Assembly (NCBI GenBank): GCA_001464165.1
Contig: LNEX01000313.1
Coordinates: 1 to 6,097 of the forward strand
DNA length: 6,097 bases
Direction: 5' to 3'
Source of the DNA: a bacterium Ga0077546
GTDB taxonomy: Bacteria > Cyanobacteriota > Vampirovibrionia > Obscuribacterales > Obscuribacteraceae
Shown here: piece after piece, positions 1 to 4,725 of the stretch
Position numbering within the stretch: the stretch's first letter is position 1
Layout of the letters: each line of letters opens with the position of its first letter
Position numbers and translations under genes: made by a program
The notes under the pieces: model-generated
The model's database searches: none
What the model was told of the DNA's origin: nothing
The model's input: only the letters and a program-made list of their open reading frames with translations

Positions 1-1
1 G

Positions 2-127
2 AATGTTATTTTAGAAGCGATGTCGATTCAGATGGGCTTGCCGGTGGAAGAGCTGAAGCGTTCACGCAAGCGTAGAAATGATCGAGAACGTGAGCGTGAG
101 CGCAAACTTCAAGGCCTTATGGGCTAG
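2..127 (+). CDS. C-terminal end of an unrecognised protein (5' truncated by the window)
   Basis: The reading frame is open from the window edge and ends in TAG at 125-127, giving the last 41 residues only. The visible tail starts NVILEAMSIQ and becomes extremely basic and charged, with a stretch of alternating Arg and Glu (about residues 19-35) ending KLQGLMG. Such a tail is typically a solvent-exposed charged helix that may bind nucleic acid or another protein, but that is inference. Too little of the protein is present to name a family. It is followed 31 nt later by a perfect inverted repeat that fits a terminator, which supports this being the true end of a rightward gene. Confidence 0.6.
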   Translation, partial: NVILEAMSIQMGLPVEELKRSRKRRNDRERERERKLQGLMG

Positions 128-154
128 ACCAAACAGCTAGAGATTTCGCAAGCT

Positions 155-192
155 AAAAGTGTCAGAAACTCTTTAGGATTTCTGACACCTTT
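155..192 (+). terminator. Likely intrinsic terminator after the truncated first gene
   Basis: A perfect 10-bp inverted repeat GTGTCAGAAA (159-168) / TTTCTGACAC (179-188) encloses a 10-nt loop. After one mismatch the stem can extend with AAA (155-157) against TTT (190-192). The U-tract on the plus strand is short (CTTTG), so termination may be partial. The A-run on the left side could let it act on leftward transcripts as well. Its position just after the stop codon at 127 supports the call. Confidence 0.6.
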
Positions 193-216
193 GAATTGAG
201 CAAAACTAGGTCATTG

Positions 217-245
217 TCTCCTCTTCTCCTCTCTTCTATTCTCTC
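217..245. other. Polypyrimidine tract between two terminators
   Basis: Twenty-one consecutive pyrimidines (217-237), one A, then seven more (239-245) lie in the non-coding gap between the two terminator hairpins. The minus strand is correspondingly purine-rich. No gene or clear promoter is visible in 193-330. The tract could be simple low-complexity drift; no function is claimed. Confidence 0.5.
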
Positions 246-330
246 GTGTGCTTGTAATTGCTACCTGAGATAGTATTAGCTGAATTTTGGAGAAGTTTTG
301 AAAGAGGATTTAAATAGGTCTTGAAGAGAG

Positions 331-365
331 ACTCCTGCAAAAGCCTTTGGGGCTCTTGCAGGAGT
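331..365 (-). terminator. Strong hairpin terminator of the leftward three-gene cluster
   Basis: A perfect 10-bp stem ACTCCTGCAA (331-340) / TTGCAGGAGT (356-365) continues after one A-C mismatch with AGCC (342-345) / GGCT (351-354) around a 5-nt loop. It begins 8 nt beyond the leftward stop codon at 374-376. On the minus strand the stem is followed by a pyrimidine-rich CTCTCTTC rather than a clean U-run. The position and 14 paired bases make a terminator or mRNA 3' stabiliser likely. Confidence 0.7.
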
Positions 366-373
366 GAAAGCAG

Positions 374-994
374 TTAATGCTCGAGTTTGAGACGCTTGAC
401 TGAAACGTTTTCAAAACCCATGGCTCGCAGAGCCTGGGCGCTTTTTTCATTGCGTGCCCAAAGGAACGCAGCCTTGCTCAAGTCGAGCTCCGGCACGAGC
501 ATTTGCACCAGGTGACCGTCAGCATTAGCTGTGCGCAACCATTTGCTGCGTGGCCACGATTTCTTGAAGAGATAGCGGTACAAGGCAGGTCCAATGGGGC
601 GCTGACAAAGAACATCAGTGAGCACGATGTTCCACCATTGGTAGTCTGTAAAGCAGCCCTGGATATCGCCTTGGCGAAAGGCAAGGAGCACAACGTTGGG
701 AAACTCTCCGGCCTTGCGTTTGCTGGCCACGTACTTGCCATCAATGATCGAGCCACCGATATTGACTCGCCATTGATTTTGATAGCCGGTGACGTAAGCA
801 GCGCTTTCGTCACCGACGGCCAGAAAGAGTGGATAGAAGCCGATTTCCTTTTCTAACCACTGGTAGGCTGGCACCCATTCGCTGTCAGAAAATTCGACTT
901 GAGGTCTCAACACAGAACGGCTGACTGCGTCTAGATCAATGGCGTGATAGAAATATTTTTCTTGGACCGGCGAAGAGGGTAGGCCTGGTTTCAT
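374..994 (-). CDS. Unrecognised soluble protein, 206 aa, last gene of the leftward cluster
   Basis: I do not recognise a family. The frame is open back to 1042, but the ATG at 994-992 is preferred because GGAG lies 5 nt before it; the upstream ATG has no comparable site. The 206-residue product has no signal peptide or membrane segment. It is rich in aromatic residues (YFYHAID near residue 14, EIGFYPLFLAV near 50, YQWWNIV near 118) and has an acidic-to-basic mixture typical of a folded cytoplasmic protein. The C-terminus (about residues 179-194, ARNEKSAQALRAMGFE) superficially resembles the last helix-turn of GNAT acetyltransferases, but the rest lacks an evident acetyl-CoA loop, so this is only a weak hint. 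It follows the 75-aa membrane protein gene by 52 nt on the same strand and is followed by a strong hairpin. Confidence 0.75.
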   Translation of the reverse strand: MKPGLPSSPVQEKYFYHAIDLDAVSRSVLRPQVEFSDSEWVPAYQWLEKEIGFYPLFLAVGDESAAYVTGYQNQWRVNIGGSIIDGKYVASKRKAGEFPNVVLLAFRQGDIQGCFTDYQWWNIVLTDVLCQRPIGPALYRYLFKKSWPRSKWLRTANADGHLVQMLVPELDLSKAAFLWARNEKSAQALRAMGFENVSVKRLKLEH

Positions 995-999
995 TGTTT

Positions 1000-1003
1000 C
1001 TCC
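1000..1003 (-). promoter_or_regulatory. Ribosome binding site that fixes the start at 994
   Basis: The minus-strand sequence GGAG followed by AAACA and ATG is a standard Shine-Dalgarno site with 5-nt spacing. It argues that the first 16 codons of the longer reading frame (1042-995) are not translated. Confidence 0.7.
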
Positions 1004-1046
1004 AAGTGGTAGTTGAATGGGTGAAAGAGGCCTAGTCGTCAAATGG

Positions 1047-1274
1047 CTAGTTCCGCAGCGCGCGCACCACTGCTGCGGGAATGTCGCAGCCGAAGATCCA
1101 GTAGATCAGCCCAATCAAAACCAGGGGTACTTGAATCAGGAGGCAGAGGATGCCGAGAAAGATATTGGCGCGGAAGGCCAGGATCAGACCCTGAACCCAG
1201 GCGACTAGGAGGACGATGATGAGGACGAAATAGGCCAGCGTGACCAAGAGTCCCGCTGCAAAAATTGCTTCCAT
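1047..1274 (-). CDS. Small two-helix inner-membrane protein, 75 aa
   Basis: The product is almost entirely hydrophobic. One helix spans about residues 5-33 and a second about 36-61, separated by a short polar turn (AFRAN) and followed by a tail with Asp-Ile-Pro and two Arg (residues 64-75). The basic residues in the turn and tail give a simple hairpin topology in the cytoplasmic membrane. The start ATG has AAAGGA upstream with 7-nt spacing. Its neighbours are a membrane-anchored TPR-like gene 41 nt upstream and the unknown 206-aa gene downstream on the same strand, so the three probably form one operon. The size and two-helix layout recall small proteolipids such as YqaE/Pmp3, but I cannot match it to that or any other family. 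Confidence 0.75.
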   Translation of the reverse strand: MEAIFAAGLLVTLAYFVLIIVLLVAWVQGLILAFRANIFLGILCLLIQVPLVLIGLIYWIFGCDIPAAVVRALRN

Positions 1275-1315
1275 GGTGGTTTCCTTTCTAAGTTTTTAGA
1301 TGACAAGAAACTCGC

Positions 1316-1720
1316 TCAAGGAGAGAGTTTCGCTTCGATTTCGCTGAGATATCTCTCCACCAGTGCTGCATAGTTGGGGTGATACTGCTCCCAGTGGGTT
1401 CGGGTGGCGAGAATGCTGCGCAGGCAAGCAGCGGCTGAGTTGTAGTCGTGACGTCGTTCATAGACCTGAGCCATACCGTAGTTGCCTTCAGCTTCGAGCA
1501 TATATACAGAATTGGCGCGAGCGATATCTCGGGCCTGCTGGTAGTGCATGAATGCTTCGTCGTTGAGGCCGCGAAGTAATTCGGAGCCGGCCTGTGCGAT
1601 CAAGCGGTCGGCGTTGTTGGCGTTGCCTCTTCTGTTAATGTGCCGGCTGCGATTGGGGTCGAGTAGTATCGGTGCAACAAAAATAGCAAGCACAACAGCG
1701 AGGGCGAGAAGCCAATACAT
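1316..1720 (-). CDS. Membrane-anchored TPR-like protein, 134 aa
   Basis: Residues 2-20 (YWLLALAVVLAIFVAPIL) form an N-terminal hydrophobic segment, either a membrane anchor or an uncleaved signal. The segment is followed by a basic linker (RSRHINRRGN) and then alpha-helical repeats: about residues 38-71 with LLRGLNDEAFMHYQQARDIA, and about 74-107 with YGMAQVYERRHDYNSAAACL. These have the small-residue and aromatic spacing of tetratricopeptide repeats, with a final capping helix ending EIEAKLSP. TPR domains are protein-protein interaction scaffolds; the partner is not known. The start is supported by AAGGA ending 6 nt before the ATG. It appears to be the first gene of the leftward cluster, since nothing codes on the minus strand immediately upstream. 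No enzymatic motif is visible. Confidence 0.75.
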   Translation of the reverse strand: MYWLLALAVVLAIFVAPILLDPNRSRHINRRGNANNADRLIAQAGSELLRGLNDEAFMHYQQARDIARANSVYMLEAEGNYGMAQVYERRHDYNSAAACLRSILATRTHWEQYHPNYAALVERYLSEIEAKLSP

Positions 1721-1869
1721 ATTGGATCCTTGTTGGTTTAAGGTTGATCAGAACCGCTTTCCGAGTGTCATCAAGGCCGACAAGTGCCCATAGCTATATC
1801 AACTTCCTCAAGTGGGAAGGAAACAGCTGTAGGTTGTTACTGGGGCCGATATTTGACTGGAAAATTGCT

Positions 1870-1898
1870 TTGATGAAAGAGTGGTGAAAGAATATATG
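1870..1898 (+). promoter_or_regulatory. Weak sigma70-like promoter candidate reading rightward
   Basis: TTGATG (1870-1875) and TATATG (1893-1898) are separated by exactly 17 nt. Each matches the sigma70 consensus at 4 of 6 positions. The pair would transcribe the hairpin-rich non-coding region. With matches this weak it could easily be chance. Confidence 0.22.
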
Positions 1899-2031
1899 AG
1901 CCTATTAAATAGAGCTCTTGGATTCAAGTGTTCGGTCGCTTTATGTCAGGGCTTGCCTTGAAGAGTGGTTAATGTTACGCGGCTATTACAAAGCTTTTTG
2001 CTGGTATATGCCTTTGGTGTATCGGTGGAAT

Positions 2032-2047
2032 GGCCGCAGAAGCGGCT
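2032..2047 (+). repeat. GC-rich hairpin
   Basis: GCCGC (2033-2037) pairs with GCGGC (2042-2046) around an AGAA loop, with a G-U pair outside (2032/2047). TTTCTT follows, giving a weak terminator appearance on the plus strand. Confidence 0.4.
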
Positions 2048-2070
2048 TTCTTGGTCACCTTGGGCTTGTC

Positions 2071-2128
2071 GAGTGGTCGCGCGAGCTAGGCCTAGTGACC
2101 ACTTAGAAGGCAGTACTGGTATGCCTTC
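2071..2128 (+). repeat. Two adjacent stem-loops
   Basis: AGTGGTCGC (2072-2080) pairs with GTGACCACT (2095-2103) through one G-U pair, and its loop contains the palindrome CTAGGCCTAG. Two nucleotides later GAAGGCA (2106-2112) pairs perfectly with TGCCTTC (2122-2128). No gene overlaps them convincingly. They could be part of a longer structured transcript or DNA-level sites. Confidence 0.45.
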
Positions 2129-2307
2129 GCCAAAATTCTGTTCCTAGCAAGGTAGGTGAAGGAAAATGAGTCTAATCTTCTTCTTGCGTGACGACATGAG
2201 GCACTCTACCCTTTAGTCCGGAATCCCATACAAAGGGACTGCCTGTCGAAACACACGAACCTGAAACTCAAATGCTCCAGTTTCTAGTTCTACAAAAAAA
2301 AAGAATC

Positions 2308-2323
2308 AAAGCAGTGATGCTTT
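2308..2323 (-). terminator. Possible leftward terminator: hairpin plus nine-T run
   Basis: AAAGCA (2308-2313) and TGCTTT (2318-2323) form a perfect 6-bp stem with a 4-nt loop. Read on the minus strand, the stem is followed after GAATC-complement spacing of 5 nt by nine T (2294-2302). That is the layout of an intrinsic terminator for leftward transcripts escaping the 2560-2829 gene. The gap between stem and U-run is longer than ideal. Confidence 0.4.
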
Positions 2324-2333
2324 CACTTGCTAA

Positions 2334-2386
2334 AGCATTATTACGGCTTCAAAGGCCATTTAGTATTTTTGCCGTAATTAAATGCT
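2334..2386. repeat. Long bulged inverted repeat, 6+8 bp
   Basis: AGCATT (2334-2339) and ATTACGGC (2340-2347) pair with GCCGTAAT (2371-2378) and AATGCT (2381-2386). Only a 2-nt bulge (TA, 2379-2380) interrupts them, and the loop is 23 nt. Fourteen Watson-Crick pairs are unlikely by chance. The left arm also overlaps a competing 7-bp stem, ATGCTTT (2317-2323) with AAAGCAT (2332-2338). Confidence 0.6.
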
Positions 2387-2410
2387 GCATCTAACACTCA
2401 AGCACAGCTT

Positions 2411-2428
2411 GGCACCACAGGTGGTGTC
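2411..2428 (+). terminator. Compact hairpin followed by a pyrimidine run
   Basis: GGCACCAC (2411-2418) faces GTGGTGTC (2421-2428) with one G-U pair and only two central bases, so the real loop would be larger. The plus-strand tail TTTCTCTTTT follows directly. This resembles an intrinsic terminator for rightward transcription, although no gene is seen just upstream. Confidence 0.4.
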
Positions 2429-2453
2429 TTTCTCTTTTGCTTGTTGATGCCCT

Positions 2454-2485
2454 CTGATAGTGCCTTTTTTACTTGGTGCTATCGG
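2454..2485 (+). repeat. Eleven-pair stem with G-U pairs (plus-strand RNA candidate)
   Basis: CTGATAGTGCC (2454-2464) pairs with GGTGCTATCGG (2475-2485) using three G-U pairs, with a T-rich 10-nt loop. The G-U pairs would be A-C mismatches on the other strand, so if the structure is real it belongs to a rightward transcript. Confidence 0.4.
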
Positions 2486-2536
2486 TGGTGGCTATTGTAT
2501 ATTTGGAAAGTGATGTTCGTATAGGGGCTTTTGTCT

Positions 2537-2561
2537 AAAACGCCGGCGGAGCGGGCGTTTT
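2537..2561. terminator. Bidirectional intrinsic terminator
   Basis: AAAACGCC (2537-2544) and GGCGTTTT (2554-2561) form a perfect 8-bp stem with a 9-nt GC-rich loop. The outer A/T pairs give a U-run in either direction. The leftward gene ending at 2560 places its TAA (2562-2560) within the right arm, so the hairpin starts inside the stop codon. A bidirectional terminator implies that a rightward transcript may also end here. Confidence 0.75.
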
Positions 2562-2829
2562 ATGGCCTTTCTTGCTGTGCTGCCGCATCTTTGCGCTTGG
2601 TCTTTGCAAGCGTTCGTGGTGGCATATGCGATAGCGTTTGTGGTGGCTTATATGGTAGCGCTAATTCTTTCGCTGCGCTTTCGATGTAGCGCAGGCGTGT
2701 ATATGCTTGAGCCTGTATACGGTTGCCAGTAGCTGCTTTGACGGTTTGATGAAAGTGTGAGCGCAGGGTGCGCCAGCTGAATTTTGGACCAATTAATGCT
2801 CTTGGAAATTGGTGCGCAAAGTGTGCCAC
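2560..2829 (-). CDS. Small basic hypothetical protein, 89 aa
   Basis: The frame starts with GTG at 2829 and encodes a basic, helical-looking protein with no membrane segment. It has an aromatic N-terminal part (AHFAHQFPRALIG, FSWRTLRSHFHQ), a middle helix (residues about 38-56, with YTRLRYIESAAKEL) and a disordered Lys/Arg/Ala/Gln tail (KTKRKDAAAQQERP). I do not recognise it. Composition looks coding, and the stop codon sits in a strong terminator, which argues for a real gene. Against it, no Shine-Dalgarno site precedes the GTG. The frame continues upstream to a stop at 2877-2875 with residues SPSNAV just before the GTG, so the true start may be non-canonical further up, or this may be the remnant of a longer gene. 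Confidence 0.5.
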   Translation of the reverse strand: MAHFAHQFPRALIGPKFSWRTLRSHFHQTVKAATGNRIQAQAYTRLRYIESAAKELALPYKPPQTLSHMPPRTLAKTKRKDAAAQQERP

Positions 2830-3190
2830 CGCATTTGAGGGCGAAATCGTCTTCTTCTTTCTTCCAGGGTTGCTCTATCTGCGGCTAGTTCCGGCTTTTC
2901 GCTGTGACGCTAATTGATTTGATATTTGGGGTAGCGCCATGTTTCTCTGCAGTTTGACTGTGATCTAGCGACAAGCGTAGAACTGAAAACATATTCTTTT
3001 CCATTTCGCATCGCTTCGGAGGCACAAATTTCTTTAGTACCAAATACGGTTTATATCTAGTGCTCATTATTCCTGGCGTCGAGCCTGGAAAACCTTGCTG
3101 TCCCTCAATCTTTCGCTATCCTTTCAAGTGCAATTTACTTGAGTAGCCTGAGTCTTTCATTAACCTTGCATTTATATTGGAGTCGACGAT
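2830..3190. other. Gene-poor stretch upstream of the rightward operon
   Basis: This stretch separates the leftward 89-aa gene from the rightward operon and should contain the promoters of both. I see no strong -35/-10 pair. A 6-bp inverted repeat TCAAGT (3124-3129) / ACTTGA (3137-3142) with a 7-nt spacer lies about 50 nt before the start codon at 3191, where an operator could be, but the match is modest. One doubtful short leftward frame (3067-2885) is listed separately. Confidence 0.45.
2885..3067 (-). CDS. Doubtful short leftward ORF, 60 aa
   Basis: The frame begins ATG at 3067 with AGGA only three bases before it, which is closer than usual. An internal ATG (Met22) would leave 39 residues. 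The product is Lys-, Ser- and Thr-rich with no recognised motif. It does not overlap any other gene, and codon choice is not obviously anti-coding, so it is recorded. It would lie just upstream of, and on the same strand as, the 89-aa gene. A non-coding explanation is equally likely. Confidence 0.22.
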   Translation of the reverse strand: MSTRYKPYLVLKKFVPPKRCEMEKNMFSVLRLSLDHSQTAEKHGATPNIKSISVTAKSRN

Positions 3191-4213
3191 ATGTCTTCTT
3201 ATGGCATTGCAATTCTTGTAGTTATCGAGCTGTACAAAAAATGGCGCGATCCTTGGTATGAACCGACTGGCTCAGTGATGTTCACTGTGTTCAAGTCCGC
3301 TTTCTCTTATAAAGATCCAAAATCGATGGGGCCGGAAGAGAGAAGTGAGTTTTTCCTTCGTTCATTTATAAAGAGCGATCGCGACATCTACGGTGCAGAT
3401 TCATTCAACCGTGTACGCAATGTCGTCCTCTTGGCTGAACTCCTGACCGAGAAGAGACATTACACCGAGGCTGAGAAGTGGTATCGGTACGCTCTGCGCT
3501 TGGTCAAACACAACTACCCAGAGGAAGACCGCCGCTACGCGGAGGTGCTCGCTGGACTGGTAGATCTTCATTACAAGAACGGCAGGTGCCTCGAAGCTCT
3601 AGATGGCTTAAGGAAGGTCCTTGAGATTCTTGAGAAATCGGCGGACACTGCCGCACTCAGGCTCTCTCTTCTTGCCCGCCAGGCTGCCATTCTTGAGTCT
3701 GAGCATCGTTATGAGGAGAGTCTTGCAAGTTTGGAGAAACGCTTGACGCTCTTGCTCGATGTTCGCTCGAGTGAAAGTTCGAGTGTGAGTTCAACCGCCA
3801 GCGCGAGTGATGAGCTTTATACCGAGCTCAGTAAGCTCGTTGCTGTCGCCAAGCTTGCAAAAAACCAAGTTGCTGTTGAGCGTCATCAGAGGCACGCTGA
3901 GCTCGTGTTGGCTGTGGTTATTGGCAAGGAAGGTCTGGGTGCGGACAGCCCCTACTTGTCGCGTGATCTTAATGCTCTGGCCGACTTCTACGGCAAATGC
4001 GGCCGTAGTGAGTTTGCCTACGAGCTGCGCAAGCGAGCCCGAGCACTTGAACTTCTCGGTCGATTCGGTGGCCCTGATTATCCCGGCATCGAGCACGATT
4101 TGGCATATGTCGCCGATTGGCTCAAAGAACGTGCTGCTGGAGCTGACGCTACGGTAGCTTTTCATCTTGAGCAGCGCATCAAGCGTATTAACGCTAAGCG
4201 CCGCTTTCGCTAA
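3191..4213 (+). CDS. Tetratricopeptide-repeat protein, 340 aa (kinesin-light-chain-like TPR)
   Basis: Start ATG is preceded by GGAG with 8-nt spacing. A short hydrophobic segment lies at residues 4-15 (YGIAILVVIELY) but is too short and charged-flanked to be a firm membrane helix. TPR units follow at about residues 74-108 (LLTEKRHYTEAEKWYRYALRL), 115-148 (LHYKNGRCLEALDGLRKVLEI) and 155-190 (RYEESLASLEKRL). A serine-rich linker (193-205) leads to a second helical block at about 208-245 and 254-290 (YLSRDLNALADFYGKCGRSE), then a basic C-terminus. The long helices with YxxAxxxYxxAL-type spacing resemble the TPR_12/kinesin-light-chain group, which serves as a protein-interaction scaffold. It leads an operon with an unknown 158-aa protein and a YqhA-family membrane protein, so binding one of these is a reasonable guess. 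No catalytic domain is seen. Confidence 0.85.
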   Translation: MSSYGIAILVVIELYKKWRDPWYEPTGSVMFTVFKSAFSYKDPKSMGPEERSEFFLRSFIKSDRDIYGADSFNRVRNVVLLAELLTEKRHYTEAEKWYRYALRLVKHNYPEEDRRYAEVLAGLVDLHYKNGRCLEALDGLRKVLEILEKSADTAALRLSLLARQAAILESEHRYEESLASLEKRLTLLLDVRSSESSSVSSTASASDELYTELSKLVAVAKLAKNQVAVERHQRHAELVLAVVIGKEGLGADSPYLSRDLNALADFYGKCGRSEFAYELRKRARALELLGRFGGPDYPGIEHDLAYVADWLKERAAGADATVAFHLEQRIKRINAKRRFR

Positions 4214-4236
4214 CCTCATTTTTCGAGGACTATAAA

Positions 4237-4713
4237 ATGAACGAATTTGCAACTCATAAATTTCCAGCTGCCATCAATCAACTGGTCACTCAATTATTCG
4301 ATTTGAGACTTTCCCACCCAGCAAGTTTTGAAAGTCTTAGTAAGCACCTGCGGCGACTCGACCTGGCTACCCTTGTGACACCCGTGCTTTGGAGCAAGTT
4401 TCCTTATGTACGCACGGCCATGTCTCTCGATAGAGAGGCTCTGCTTGCTGACTCTAGTCTGCGTCAACAAGTGGTGGCAGTGGTGGCTGACAATCTCTAT
4501 TTTCTGATGCGCCGCGATTTCAAGGACAGCCATGAAGTTGTCTTGAAGGCGCTTACTGCTGATCTGCTCTTCAGCTGCATCAGCTCGTTCTGGGTCAACG
4601 AACTGACTGCTCCGGCGGTCGTTGATTTCGTCTTACATGAGGCGATTAAAGAAGGTAACCGTGACGTCTGGTTGCGGGTCGACAAGGTGATCGACTCAAT
4701 CGGCCGTCACTAA
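4237..4713 (+). CDS. Unrecognised mostly helical protein, 158 aa
   Basis: I do not recognise the family. The ATG has GAGGA with 7-nt spacing, and the gene starts 23 nt after the TPR gene and ends 12 nt before the YqhA-family gene, so co-transcription is nearly certain. The product has no clear membrane helix. The most hydrophobic part is about residues 108-132 (ADLLFSCISSFWVNELTAPAVVDF), which is broken by polar residues. It appears all-helical with regular Leu/Val spacing (QLVTQLFDLRL, LRRLDLATLVTPVLW, QVVAVVADNLYFLMRRDF). No metal-binding Cys/His cluster or catalytic triad stands out. Its position between a scaffold gene and a membrane-protein gene suggests it works with one or both. Confidence 0.8.
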   Translation: MNEFATHKFPAAINQLVTQLFDLRLSHPASFESLSKHLRRLDLATLVTPVLWSKFPYVRTAMSLDREALLADSSLRQQVVAVVADNLYFLMRRDFKDSHEVVLKALTADLLFSCISSFWVNELTAPAVVDFVLHEAIKEGNRDVWLRVDKVIDSIGRH

Positions 4714-4725
4714 CAGGGGCAATGG

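Larger units (their letters stand above)
1721..2536. other. About 815 bp with no convincing gene, rich in hairpins
   Basis: Only short frames with poor starts occur here, none longer than about 63 codons and none with protein-like composition plus a ribosome site. What the stretch does hold is stem-loops: 2032-2047, 2071-2104, 2106-2128, 2308-2323, 2334-2386, 2411-2428 and 2454-2485. There is also a run of nine A (2294-2302), a 10-bp palindrome CTAGGCCTAG (2086-2095) and a weak promoter-like pair at 1870-1898. The left part must contain the promoter of the leftward cluster starting at 1720, but I could not identify it with confidence. A structured RNA transcribed rightward into the terminator at 2537-2561 is possible. 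Confidence 0.5.

Noticed and set aside
503..856. Rightward frame of 117 codons inside the leftward 206-aa gene
   Set aside because: It has no ribosome site and overlaps a gene with a clear Shine-Dalgarno start and a terminator.
1053..1078. Inverted repeat CCGCAGC/GCTGCGG near the end of the 75-aa gene
   Set aside because: It lies within coding sequence, no U-run follows in either direction, and a 7-bp match of this kind is expected by chance.
1918..2147. Overlapping rightward frames of about 60 codons in the non-coding zone
   Set aside because: Compositions are Trp-, Arg- and Gly-heavy and unlike real proteins, starts are poor, and the stretch is occupied by stem-loops.
2351..2570. Distant 9-bp complementarity AAAGGCCAT (2351-2359) with ATGGCCTTT (2562-2570)
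   Set aside because: One such match is expected by chance in a region this size, and it would span the terminator.
3139..3178. TTGAGT and TATATT as a promoter for the rightward operon
   Set aside because: Spacing is far from 17 nt, and the -10-like element runs into the ribosome site of the TPR gene.
3791..4252. Leftward frame of 153 codons opposite the TPR gene
   Set aside because: It overlaps the second half of the TPR gene, which has recognisable repeats and a good start.
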